Assembly (NCBI RefSeq): GCF_916858675.1
Contig: NZ_CAKASM010000014.1
Span: 23,007-87,006 of the forward strand
Direction: 5' to 3'
From: Sphingomonas sp. Leaf21
GTDB taxonomy: Bacteria > Pseudomonadota > Alphaproteobacteria > Sphingomonadales > Sphingomonadaceae
Length of the DNA: 64,000 nucleotides
The translations under genes were made by a program, and so were the position numbers. Below the pieces are notes generated by a model that saw only the letters and a list, made by a program, of their open reading frames with translations, ran no database searches and was not told the DNA's origin. This document shows positions 1 through 7,438 of this stretch, piece after piece (position 1 is the stretch's first letter; each line of letters opens with the position of its first letter).

Positions 1-77
1 GGGTTGATCCAGATCGCAGGCGCGTTATGGGCGCCCCGTCGGCCGCGTGCGTGGCCGACCAACACAACAGGAACACA

Positions 78-188
78 ATGCCCCGATCTAGTCCCTTGTC
101 CGGCGACGAGGACAGTAGACGCACCCGCGTCCACGTTCTTGCCGACCGTCTGACGGGCCTGACGGGGTCGCCGATGGCGGCCCGCTAG
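78..188 (+). CDS. possible 36-aa upstream leader ORF
   Basis: A short ATG-to-TAG frame sits upstream of the 48-aa ORF and the porin. It has a weak purine stretch (aacagga) ahead of the ATG. The product is polar and arginine-rich with no recognisable domain. Its stop lies 13 nt before the 5' arm of a stem (202-208) that can pair with the ribosome binding site of the next ORF, the geometry expected of a leader peptide controlling downstream translation. It is equally possible that this is only a chance frame in GC-rich DNA; no homology can be claimed. Confidence 0.3.
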   Translation: MPRSSPLSGDEDSRRTRVHVLADRLTGLTGSPMAAR

Positions 189-201
189 AGCCGTTCTCGC
201 C

Positions 202-241
202 GACCTCCGCCGGGCTCGACCACACGAACCCGAAGGAGGTC
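202..241 (+). promoter_or_regulatory. stem that can sequester the ribosome binding site of the 48-aa ORF
   Basis: Bases 202-208 (gacctcc) are the exact complement of 235-241 (ggaggtc), which contains the strong Shine-Dalgarno of the ORF starting at 246. The stem is 7 bp around a 26-nt loop. Pairing would hide the binding site; a ribosome ending at the stop codon at 188 would lie close to the 5' arm. This is read directly from the sequence. The regulatory role is inference. Confidence 0.4.
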
Positions 242-245
242 TGTC

Positions 246-392
246 ATGACCCGTAGCCTGTTCCGCGCGCATGTCCGCGCGCATAGCCTCGCCACCGTGA
301 TGGCGAGCGTCCCGCTCCAGCGCGCGCGATTGCTCCGCGCCGTCGCGTCCACCCGGCCGCAGGCCATTCGCCGCGAGCGGCCCTCGGCCTGA
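246..392 (+). CDS. arginine-rich 48-aa small protein or leader peptide
   Basis: A 48-codon frame starts 5 nt after one of the best Shine-Dalgarno sequences in the window (aaggagg) and ends 16 nt before the porin start. About a quarter of its residues are arginine, with no acidic patch, no signal peptide and no membrane helix; it contains a short internal repeat (RAHVRAHS). The strong ribosome binding site and tight spacing to the porin suggest it is translated, either as a regulatory leader or a small basic protein. I do not recognise a family. Confidence 0.5.
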   Translation: MTRSLFRAHVRAHSLATVMASVPLQRARLLRAVASTRPQAIRRERPSA

Positions 393-408
393 ACCAGGGG
401 GAGGACCG

Positions 409-1722
409 ATGATCAGAAACGTGTCGCGGGCCGCGCTGGGCGGCCTGTTCCTTGCCGCGTGCCCGGCGCTTGCGCAGGATGCCGCGCCGGAAACCTTCGC
501 CGTCCATGGCCAGGCGACCTTCGTCGCGCAGAGCGTCGGCGATTTCGCCTCGCCCTATGTCGGCGCGAACAGCCTGACGCCGCGCCAGCTCAAGGAGACC
601 GCCGACGTCACCGCCTTTATCGGCGCGCGGCCGTGGCGGGGGGCGGAACTCTGGGTAAATCCCGAGATCGACCAGGGCTTCGGCCTTTCCAACACGCTGG
701 GCGTGGCGGGCTTTCCGAGCGCGGAGGCCTATAAGGTCGGCAAGGCGGAGCCCTATTTCCGGCTGCAACGCGGTTTCCTCCGCCAGACATTCGGACTGGG
801 CGGCGCGCAAGAGACGGTGGCGGGTGTCGCCAACCAGCTCGGCGGGTCGCGTGATGTCGACCGAATCGTCCTGACCATCGGCAAGTTCGGGGTGGGCGAC
901 GTGTTCGACACCAATCCCTATGCCCATGACCCGCGCGGCGACTTTCTCAACTGGTCGGTCGTCGATACGGGCAGCTTCGACTATGCCGCCGATGCATGGG
1001 GCTATTCGACCGGTGTCGCGGGCGAGCTGTATCATGGTGCCTGGACGCTCAGGACCGGGCTGTTCAACCTGTCGACCATCCCCAATGGCGAAAGGCTGGA
1101 GCATGGCTTCGGCCAGTATCAGATCGATGCCGAGGTCGAGCATCGCCATCTGGTCGCCGGGCGGCCGGGATCGGTGCGGGTCGGGGTCTTCCGGAACAGG
1201 GGCCGCTTCAGCCGCTTCGACGACGCGCTCGCCTATGCCGCGGCGACCGGTGGCGCGATCGATCCGTCGCTGACCCGGCGGCGGATGACGCGGATCGGCG
1301 GCTATGTGAACATGGACCAGGCGCTGACCGATACGCTTGGCCTGTTCGCGCGCGTGGGGGTCAGCGACGGATCGATCGAGCCCTATGACTTCACCGATAT
1401 CGACCGGACCGCGCAGATCGGCGGGTCGCTCTCGGGCAAGGGCTGGGGCCGGGCGCAGGACCGGATCGGGCTGGCGCTGGTCGCCAACGGCATCTCGCCC
1501 GAGCATCGCCGCTATCTCGCGGCGGGCGGGTTGGGGGTGCTGGTCGGCGACGGCAAGCTGCCCGATGCGGGCGCGGAGGCGATCGCCGAGGCCTATTACG
1601 ACGTCTCGCTGTTCCGCGCGCTCGCGGTGACGCTGGATGCGCAATATATCGAGAACCCCGGCTATAACCGCGATCGCGGACCGGCCGAGGTGTTCGCGCT
1701 CAGGGTGCACGGCGCCTTTTAA
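409..1722 (+). CDS. OprB-type carbohydrate porin, outer membrane
   Basis: The 437-residue protein begins with a signal peptide of about 22 residues (cleavage after ALA, before QDAAPE). The rest is rich in aromatic, glycine and alternating beta-strand segments and ends in phenylalanine, as outer-membrane barrels do. The texture and motifs near the N-terminus (AVHGQATFVAQ) and C-terminus (NPGYNRDRGPAEVFALR) match the OprB carbohydrate-selective porin family, so the likely role is diffusion of small sugars or other solutes across the outer membrane. The ATG at 409 follows a ggggagg binding site. It lies just behind the two short ORFs and may share their transcript. The substrate cannot be told from sequence. 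Confidence 0.8.
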   Translation: MIRNVSRAALGGLFLAACPALAQDAAPETFAVHGQATFVAQSVGDFASPYVGANSLTPRQLKETADVTAFIGARPWRGAELWVNPEIDQGFGLSNTLGVAGFPSAEAYKVGKAEPYFRLQRGFLRQTFGLGGAQETVAGVANQLGGSRDVDRIVLTIGKFGVGDVFDTNPYAHDPRGDFLNWSVVDTGSFDYAADAWGYSTGVAGELYHGAWTLRTGLFNLSTIPNGERLEHGFGQYQIDAEVEHRHLVAGRPGSVRVGVFRNRGRFSRFDDALAYAAATGGAIDPSLTRRRMTRIGGYVNMDQALTDTLGLFARVGVSDGSIEPYDFTDIDRTAQIGGSLSGKGWGRAQDRIGLALVANGISPEHRRYLAAGGLGVLVGDGKLPDAGAEAIAEAYYDVSLFRALAVTLDAQYIENPGYNRDRGPAEVFALRVHGAF

Positions 1723-1729
1723 GGGCCTG

Positions 1730-1763
1730 GGAGGGGCATCCCCGCCTGCGGCGAGGCCCCTCC
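1730..1763. terminator. hairpin between convergent porin and hbd genes
   Basis: Arms ggaggggc (1730-1737) and gcccctcc (1756-1763) pair perfectly, with further pairing possible inside the loop. It lies between the ends of two convergent genes, so it could stop transcription from both sides. No clear run of T follows on either strand, so efficiency as an intrinsic terminator is uncertain. Confidence 0.45.
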
Positions 1764-1773
1764 GTCAGGGCAT

Positions 1774-2643
1774 TTATCGGGTCGGAACGGGTTCGGCGCC
1801 GGTGTAATCATAGAAGCCGCGCCTGGTCTTGCGGCCGTACCATCCCGCCTCGACATATTTGATCAGCAGCGGGGCGGGGCGGAATTTGGGATCGCCGGTG
1901 CCCTCGAACAGCACGCGCGTGATCTCCAGGCAGGTGTCGAGCCCGATGAAATCCGCAAGCGTCAGCGGCCCCATCGGATGGTTGAGCCCCAACTGGCACG
2001 CCGCGTCGATATCGGGGATCGTCGCCACGCCTTCGCCCAGCGCGAAGATCGCCTCGTTGATCATCGGCATCAGCACGCGGTTGACGATGAAGCCCGGCGC
2101 GTCATTGGCATGGACCACGCGCTTTCCAAGCTCCTGCGCGAACGCCTCGACCGTGGCGACCGTCTCGTCGGAGGTGGCAAGGCCACGGATCAGCTCGATC
2201 AGGCCCATGACGGGCACGGGATTGAAGAAATGCACGCCGACGAACCGGCCCGCATCGGGCGCGGCCTGGGCCAGCCGGGTGATCGGAATGGAGGAGGTGT
2301 TGGTCGCCAGGATCGCGGTGTCGGACAGCAGCTTGCCGACCTCGTCGAAGATCGCGCGCTTGATCGCCTCGCGCTCGGTCGCGGCCTCGATCACCAGCTC
2401 GCATCCGGCCATGGCCGACAGACTGCCCACCGGCTCGATCCGCGACAGCAGCGAATCGGCGTCGGCGCGGGTCATCTTCTCCTTGGTCACCAGCCGGTCG
2501 AGCGCCTTGGCGATTCCCGCCTTGCCCGCCTCGGCCCGTTCGGTCGAGACATCGGCCAGCTTGACGGCATAGCCTGCCGCCGCCGACACTTGCGCGATGC
2601 CCGCGCCCATCTGACCAGCACCGATCACGCCTACGGATTTCAT
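1774..2643 (-). CDS. hbd: 3-hydroxybutyryl-CoA dehydrogenase
   Basis: The 289-residue enzyme belongs to the 3-hydroxyacyl-CoA dehydrogenase family and interconverts 3-hydroxybutyryl-CoA and acetoacetyl-CoA with NAD(P). A Rossmann motif GxGxxG occupies residues 8-13, the conserved NTSSIPI segment is at about 115-121, and the catalytic histidine is H138 in GVHFFNP. The helical C-terminal dimerisation domain is complete, and length is normal for the stand-alone enzyme. It stands alone, divergent from the DUF1176 gene. It may serve short-chain fatty acid or aromatic degradation; a link to the PHA genes 37 kb away is only possible. Confidence 0.9.
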   Translation of the reverse strand: MKSVGVIGAGQMGAGIAQVSAAAGYAVKLADVSTERAEAGKAGIAKALDRLVTKEKMTRADADSLLSRIEPVGSLSAMAGCELVIEAATEREAIKRAIFDEVGKLLSDTAILATNTSSIPITRLAQAAPDAGRFVGVHFFNPVPVMGLIELIRGLATSDETVATVEAFAQELGKRVVHANDAPGFIVNRVLMPMINEAIFALGEGVATIPDIDAACQLGLNHPMGPLTLADFIGLDTCLEITRVLFEGTGDPKFRPAPLLIKYVEAGWYGRKTRRGFYDYTGAEPVPTR

Positions 2644-2720
2644 TGCGACACTCTCCTTATTCTTTGACAGTCGCCCTATCCGTTTCGGAACGTCACCGCC
2701 AGCAAAGGGGTTCGTCTTTC

Positions 2721-3761
2721 ATGATTCGCATCGCCGCTTCCACGATCCTCGTCGGCCTCGCGATGCCAGCCGCCGGTCCCGCGCTCGCGGCACCGGCGGG
2801 CGCACCGGTTCCCGCCGAGCCCAAGCTCTTTCGCGACTGGATCGTCGCCTGCGACAATGGCGGCGGCTGCGAGGCGGCCTCGCTCGCGTCCGACGAGGGC
2901 ATGTTGCAGGATGCCGGGCTGCTGGTCCGCCGCGACGCCGACGGCCTGCTGGCCGTCAAGGTGGCGGACATGACCGGCAAGGCGCGCAGCGCGACGGTGC
3001 GGATCGACGGCCGCAGCCTGGCGACCGTGCCGCTTCCCCGCGATTCGGAGGGGTGGCTGCGCGGCGCGCCGGCCAATGCGCTGGTCGCCGCGATGGCGAA
3101 TGGCCGCCGCGCCGCGATCCTCGATCCGTCGCCCGTCGCGGTATCGCTGAAAGGCGCGGCCGCCGCCTTCCGCTATATGGACGCGCGCCAGAAGCGCGCG
3201 GGCACCCGCAGCGCCCTGGTCGCGAAGGGCGCGGCACGGTATCGCGGCAAGCCCCCCGTGCTGCCCGTCGTCCAGCTGGTGACCCCACTGCCGGGCGCGG
3301 CCCCCTCGGTCCCGACCGCCGCGATCAACGACATGCGCAGGCGGCTGGATTGCCGCAACAGCCTGGGCAGCCCGGTCAGCGCGGAAGCCTATCGGCTCGA
3401 CCGGCGATCGACGCTGGTCCTGATGTCCTGCGGTGCGGGGGCGTATAACTATCTGGTCAAGCCGCTGGTCTGGCGCGACGGGCGGCTGGCCCCGGCGCAA
3501 TTCGACTTCGCCTATCCGTTCGATGCCGACTCGCAGAAGGGCGGCGGGGTGACTCTGGTCAACAGCGAATGGTCCCCCGCCGGACGGCTGTCCGACTGGA
3601 GCAAGGGCCGCGGGCTGGGCGATTGCGGCACACGCCAGCAATTCGGCTGGGACGGCACCCGCTTCCGCCTGCTGGAGGCGGCGAGCATGACCGAATGTCG
3701 CGGCGCGATCGACACGCTGACCGTCTGGCGGGCGCGTGCCGCCACCGTCGCGGCAAGGTAG
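2721..3761 (+). CDS. exported DUF1176 domain protein
   Basis: I chose the ATG at 2721, which follows aaagggg, over upstream in-frame starts because it opens with a clean signal peptide (MIRIAASTILVGLAMP through ALA). The mature part of about 323 residues matches the DUF1176 family: an N-terminal FRDWIVACDN segment, paired cysteines, and a WDGTRFRL segment near the end followed by CRG. Members are periplasmic or surface proteins of unknown function. Its stop overlaps the ribosome binding site of the next gene, so the two are probably cotranscribed. Confidence 0.8.
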   Translation: MIRIAASTILVGLAMPAAGPALAAPAGAPVPAEPKLFRDWIVACDNGGGCEAASLASDEGMLQDAGLLVRRDADGLLAVKVADMTGKARSATVRIDGRSLATVPLPRDSEGWLRGAPANALVAAMANGRRAAILDPSPVAVSLKGAAAAFRYMDARQKRAGTRSALVAKGAARYRGKPPVLPVVQLVTPLPGAAPSVPTAAINDMRRRLDCRNSLGSPVSAEAYRLDRRSTLVLMSCGAGAYNYLVKPLVWRDGRLAPAQFDFAYPFDADSQKGGGVTLVNSEWSPAGRLSDWSKGRGLGDCGTRQQFGWDGTRFRLLEAASMTECRGAIDTLTVWRARAATVAAR

Positions 3762-3772
3762 GAGACTGGACT

Positions 3773-4393
3773 ATGCTCGAACATCTGCCCGCATGGCTGG
3801 GCAAGGCGATGAGCGGCTGGCGCGCCGGGGTCGAATCGATCGCGGTGGTCCGACAGGAACTCGCCCCGGCCAGCGCGGTGTCGCTGAACAGCCCGGCTTT
3901 CGGGGACATGGCGCGATTGCCCGAACGTTTTACCGCCGATGGCGCTGGCGTCTCGCCGCCGCTCGTCTGGGTGGATCCGCCGAGCGGGACCGCGATGCTG
4001 GCGCTGCTGGTCGAGGATGCGGACGCACCGACGCCGTCGCCGCTGGTCCATGCGATCGTCTGGAACCTGCCGCCGCGGGCCGGAAGCCTGGCCGAGGGCG
4101 CGATCGTCGCGGATGGCGCTGGTACGCCCGAAGGCGGGGATGTGGGACGCAATTCCTATCTGAGCGAAGGCTGGCTGCCGCCCGATCCGCCGCGCGGGCA
4201 TGGCGAGCATCGGTACGTGTTCCAGCTCTTCGCGCTCGACGCCGTGGTCGATGTCGGGGGCGCGACGCCGGGGCGTGGCGCGCTGGTCGAGGCGATGGCG
4301 GGGCATGTGCTGGCCGCCGGGGTGCTGACCGGCACCTATTCGCGGGATGAGGAGGCGCCGGTGGGTCCGGTCGGCGCGGTGGCAACGGCCTGA
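3773..4393 (+). CDS. YbhB/YbcL-family Raf kinase inhibitor-like protein (PEBP)
   Basis: The 206-residue product carries the phosphatidylethanolamine-binding-protein fold. The ligand-pocket signature is visible as GVSPPLVW near residue 60, the following VEDADAP segment, HAIVWNLP, and GHGEHRYVFQLFALD near residue 150. It has an N-terminal extension of about 35 residues but no signal peptide. The ATG at 3773 lies 11 nt after the DUF1176 stop, with ggag overlapping that stop. Bacterial members bind small anionic ligands, but their function is largely unknown. Confidence 0.85.
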   Translation: MLEHLPAWLGKAMSGWRAGVESIAVVRQELAPASAVSLNSPAFGDMARLPERFTADGAGVSPPLVWVDPPSGTAMLALLVEDADAPTPSPLVHAIVWNLPPRAGSLAEGAIVADGAGTPEGGDVGRNSYLSEGWLPPDPPRGHGEHRYVFQLFALDAVVDVGGATPGRGALVEAMAGHVLAAGVLTGTYSRDEEAPVGPVGAVATA

Positions 4394-4462
4394 TCGCGGC
4401 GGCGGCGGTCGGTTATCGGGATGCGACGATCCGACCGCGCCGTGGCGAAGCGACGCCCACGC

Positions 4463-4570
4463 TCAGGCGATCGGGAAGATGGGCGCGGCGCTGGTGATGG
4501 CGAGACCGGCGAAGAGGACCGCACCGACGAAGGAAACAAGGATCTGGCGAGCCTGGAACGAGGTGAACAT
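4463..4570 (-). CDS. 35-aa single-pass membrane peptide
   Basis: A short gene read on the minus strand: MFTSFQARQILVSF begins the peptide, followed by a hydrophobic stretch (about residues 10-30) ending in PIFPIA. A strong binding site (aaagggag) lies 7 nt before the ATG. The peptide fits a single transmembrane helix or a short signal-like segment. I believe similar short peptides occur in other sphingomonads, but I cannot name a function. It is isolated between the PEBP gene and the diguanylate cyclase and has its own AT-richer upstream region. Confidence 0.7.
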   Translation of the reverse strand: MFTSFQARQILVSFVGAVLFAGLAITSAAPIFPIA

Positions 4571-4751
4571 GGTGAAACTCCCTTTGCTGTTCCGGTCGAC
4601 CAGCGATTTGGCGACCGATGCCGACAGCTTTGCAGAGAGTGTGCCAGTTTTATAAGTTACTGACTTTGCTCGGATTTTGATGTAGCGCCCGGGATGTTGG
4701 CGAATTTCGCCGACGTTGTTCCGGAATTCACGCCATGTCGTGGCGAAAAAA

Positions 4752-5828
4752 TCAGGTGTCGGCGAACGCGCGGTCGCGGCCCTCGTTCTTGGCGCGATAG
4801 AGCAGCGCGTCGGCGCGCGCGAACAGCGTCTCCTGCGTGTCGTCGCTGCGGAAGGCGGTGATCCCTGCGGAGAAGGTGATCGGCCCCAGCGGCTTGCCGG
4901 TCTCGCGGACCCGCAATTGCCGCCCGCGCAGCGTGTCGCGCGCGCGCTCGACCAGCGCGAACGCCTCCGCATCCGACAGGTCGGAGATCAGGATGGCGAA
5001 TTCCTCGCCGCCATGACGGCAGACCAGATGCCCCTGGCACTCCTCTGCCAGGATGTTGCCGATCGCCAGCAGCACCCGGTCGCCGACCCCGTGACCCTGT
5101 TCGTCGTTGATCCGCTTGAACCGATCGACGTCGCAAAGCGCGAGATGGCAGGATCGCGACCCCTGGAAGCACTGGGCCAGCGCCTCGTTGAAGCCCAGCC
5201 GATTGGCCAGCCCGGTCAGCGGATCGCGACGCGCCACCGCGCGCGCTTCGGTCAGCTTCTCACGCAGGACCTCGGCTTCGGCGGTCGCCTGTTGCAGGCG
5301 ATGGTCGGACGCGTGAATCCGCTTCAGCATCTCACCGGTCAGGGTGGCCAGCGTGTTCAGCCCGATCGGGTCGCCGCGCTGCAACTCCGCGGCGTTGCGC
5401 GCCAGATCGACCCCGAAGGACGAGGTATCGGCCTGGATCGCGCGGATGACGGCGGCAAAGGCCTCGACCTGGTCCTGGGTCTGTTCGGCCAGTGCGTCGG
5501 TCTGCGCCTCGGCGAGCGGGATTTCCAGCCGGGTCGGGGCGGGGCGCGACGGGGCGGCGGCAGCGGGTACGGGCTGCGAAAGGCCCTGGGGCCCGCCCAG
5601 CCGCGAGATATCGTCGCGATGCAGTCGCACGCCGCCATCGACCAACGCCGCCGCCGCCCGCGCCAGCGCGCCGTCGGGCTCGCTGAGTATCGCGTGCACG
5701 AACGCATAGTGCGCCGGATCCGGCGACAGGCGATGATCGCTCAGGAATCGACCGATCTCACGATACAGGTCGTCGGGCGCGCGCGTCACGCTACGCCCGT
5801 TCGCTTCCACATAACCCCCCAAAGACAT
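4752..5828 (-). CDS. cytoplasmic diguanylate cyclase (GGDEF)
   Basis: The 358-residue protein makes cyclic di-GMP from two GTP. The C-terminal GGDEF domain starts at about residue 200 (RDPLTGLANRLGF) and contains the active-site motif GGEEF at 273-277, with CDVDRFKRIND upstream for metal and nucleotide binding. I see no RxxD inhibitory site at the expected place just before GGEEF. The N-terminal 195 residues are helical and soluble with an Ala/Pro-rich linker near 85-105 and a probable coiled coil at about 170-195 leading into the cyclase. No membrane segments, so it is probably a cytoplasmic sensor or constitutive enzyme. Confidence 0.9.
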   Translation of the reverse strand: MSLGGYVEANGRSVTRAPDDLYREIGRFLSDHRLSPDPAHYAFVHAILSEPDGALARAAAALVDGGVRLHRDDISRLGGPQGLSQPVPAAAAPSRPAPTRLEIPLAEAQTDALAEQTQDQVEAFAAVIRAIQADTSSFGVDLARNAAELQRGDPIGLNTLATLTGEMLKRIHASDHRLQQATAEAEVLREKLTEARAVARRDPLTGLANRLGFNEALAQCFQGSRSCHLALCDVDRFKRINDEQGHGVGDRVLLAIGNILAEECQGHLVCRHGGEEFAILISDLSDAEAFALVERARDTLRGRQLRVRETGKPLGPITFSAGITAFRSDDTQETLFARADALLYRAKNEGRDRAFADT

Positions 5829-5850
5829 CGGACGCCCCCGTCACCCAGTC

Positions 5851-6387
5851 TTAGCGGCGGGTGCTGAGGTCGCGCACCGCCGCCAGGGTGGCGGCGACAT
5901 GCTCGGCCGGGTTCATGTCGTCATGGACGAAGGCGATCTTGCCGTCGCGGCCGATGACGTAGCTGGTGCGCGAGGTGATGTCGCGGCCCTCGAGCTGGCG
6001 ACCCAGCGCGACGTCATATTCCTTGACGATCGCCGGACCCGCGCTCGCCACCGGGAACTTGCCCGCGCATTCGGCCTTGGAGAAGGCGGCGAGCTTGTCG
6101 ACCGGATCGGCGGACATGCCGATCACCCGCGCACCGGCCGCCTTGAACGCGTCGATCTTCTCGGCAAAGGCGCGCGCCTCCGCGCTGCAACCGCTGGTGA
6201 AGGCGGCGGGGAAGAAATAGAGCACGACCGGGCCGTGGCGCAGCTGGTCCTTGAGGTTGAGCGTGAAGACCTTGCCCGCCACCGCGCCGCGCGTGGTGAA
6301 GTCGGGCGCGGTCGCCCCCGGACGCAGCGCCGCCGCAGCCGGAACCGCCGCCGCCATCGCCAACAGAACGCCCAGCGTTACGCGCAT
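5851..6387 (-). CDS. exported peroxiredoxin (AhpC/TSA-BCP type)
   Basis: A thiol peroxidase with an N-terminal signal peptide (MRVTLGVLLAMAAAVP through AAA), so it acts in the periplasm. The peroxidatic cysteine sits in FPAAFTSGCSAEA. The BCP-type resolving cysteine five residues later is absent; the only other cysteine is in KAECAGKFP, so it may be a one-Cys or atypical two-Cys enzyme. I prefer the start at 6387, preceded by gaggtggag, over an in-frame ATG five codons upstream (6402). It lies 22 nt downstream of the cyclase start on the same strand and is divergent from hisN. Confidence 0.85.
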   Translation of the reverse strand: MRVTLGVLLAMAAAVPAAAALRPGATAPDFTTRGAVAGKVFTLNLKDQLRHGPVVLYFFPAAFTSGCSAEARAFAEKIDAFKAAGARVIGMSADPVDKLAAFSKAECAGKFPVASAGPAIVKEYDVALGRQLEGRDITSRTSYVIGRDGKIAFVHDDMNPAEHVAATLAAVRDLSTRR

Positions 6388-6482
6388 CACTCCACCTCTC
6401 ATATAACCTTAGATTAAACCTACCGTGTCGCGTCGGTGGCGTCCATTGCTGATGCATCCAAGCTGGCTTATCCAAATGCCCC

Positions 6483-7304
6483 ATGTCCGTACATTCTGCC
6501 GATATCGACCTGGCACTGAAGCTGGCCGACGCCGCCGGTGCCGCCATCCGCCCCTATTTTCGCCGCGAGATGGGGCTTGAGATCAAGGAGGACCGCTCGC
6601 CGGTCACCATCGCCGATCGAGAGGCGGAGGCGGCGATGCGCCGCATCCTGGAGGCGGAGCGCTCGGGCGACGGCATCCATGGCGAGGAATATGGCGTCAA
6701 AGCGGGCGTGACCGGGCGGCAGTGGGTGCTCGATCCGATCGACGGGACACGCAGTTTTACCGTCGGGCGGCCGATCTTCGGCACGCTGATCGCGCTGGTC
6801 GACAATGGCTGGCCGGTGCTGGGCATCATCGACCAGCCGATCGCGGGCGAGCGCTGGCTGGGAGTCACGGGCCGCCCGACCCTGTTCAACGGCCAGCCCG
6901 CGCGCACCCGCGCCTGTCCCGAGCTGGCGGGGGCCACGATCGCGACGACCAGCCCGCATCTGTTCGAGGATGACGACGTGCCGCACTATATGGCGCTGGT
7001 GGCGGCGATCAGCGGCAACAGTCCGCGCCAGGGACCGGTCTATGGCGGGGACTGCTATAATTACGGACTGCTGGCGAGCGGTCATATCGACATCGTGTGC
7101 GAATCGGGCCTGAAGCTGCACGACTTCGCCGCGCTGGTGCCGGTGGTGGAGGGGGCGGGCGGTCGCATGTGCGACTGGAACGGCGACCCGCTGACCGCCG
7201 ACAGCGCGGGTCATGTCCTGGCGATCGGCGACCCCGCACGGACGGAAGAGGTGCTGGAGGCGCTGCGCAACGTGCCGGACGGACATCACGATCACGAGCA
7301 TTGA
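6483..7304 (+). CDS. hisN: histidinol-phosphatase, inositol monophosphatase family
   Basis: The 273-residue enzyme has the Mg-dependent inositol-monophosphatase fold: GEE at 67-69, DPIDGTRSF at 84-92, and the third metal site in LKLHDFAALVPVVEGAGG. The arrangement, and GGDCYNYGLLASGHIDIV before it, match the HisN-type histidinol-phosphatase of alphaproteobacteria, which removes phosphate from L-histidinol phosphate in histidine synthesis. hisC lies 17 kb away. The product ends in a histidine/aspartate-rich tail (HHDHEH) that could bind metal. A generic inositol monophosphatase is the alternative. Confidence 0.85.
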   Translation: MSVHSADIDLALKLADAAGAAIRPYFRREMGLEIKEDRSPVTIADREAEAAMRRILEAERSGDGIHGEEYGVKAGVTGRQWVLDPIDGTRSFTVGRPIFGTLIALVDNGWPVLGIIDQPIAGERWLGVTGRPTLFNGQPARTRACPELAGATIATTSPHLFEDDDVPHYMALVAAISGNSPRQGPVYGGDCYNYGLLASGHIDIVCESGLKLHDFAALVPVVEGAGGRMCDWNGDPLTADSAGHVLAIGDPARTEEVLEALRNVPDGHHDHEH

Positions 7305-7438
7305 TCGGTCCGTCCTCCCCTGTACGGACTCCTCCGCGAAAATCGGCGCACGGTCCAAAAACAGCTGCCGCCCCGGCGCTTGCCGAGATGGTGTCAGGCG
7401 CGCGGATGGATTTTGGTCAGGCACGAGCCGGCGTGCGG

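Noticed and set aside
1..245. Known riboswitch class (such as yybP-ykoY or ykkC) in the left leader
   Set aside because: I could not match the conserved blocks of any class; only the stem covering the ribosome binding site can be supported.
244..1710. Long minus-strand open frame opposite the porin
   Set aside because: It is antisense to a convincing signal-peptide-bearing porin; its product is an Arg/Asp/Pro-rich translation typical of the opposite frame in GC-rich DNA with no domain.
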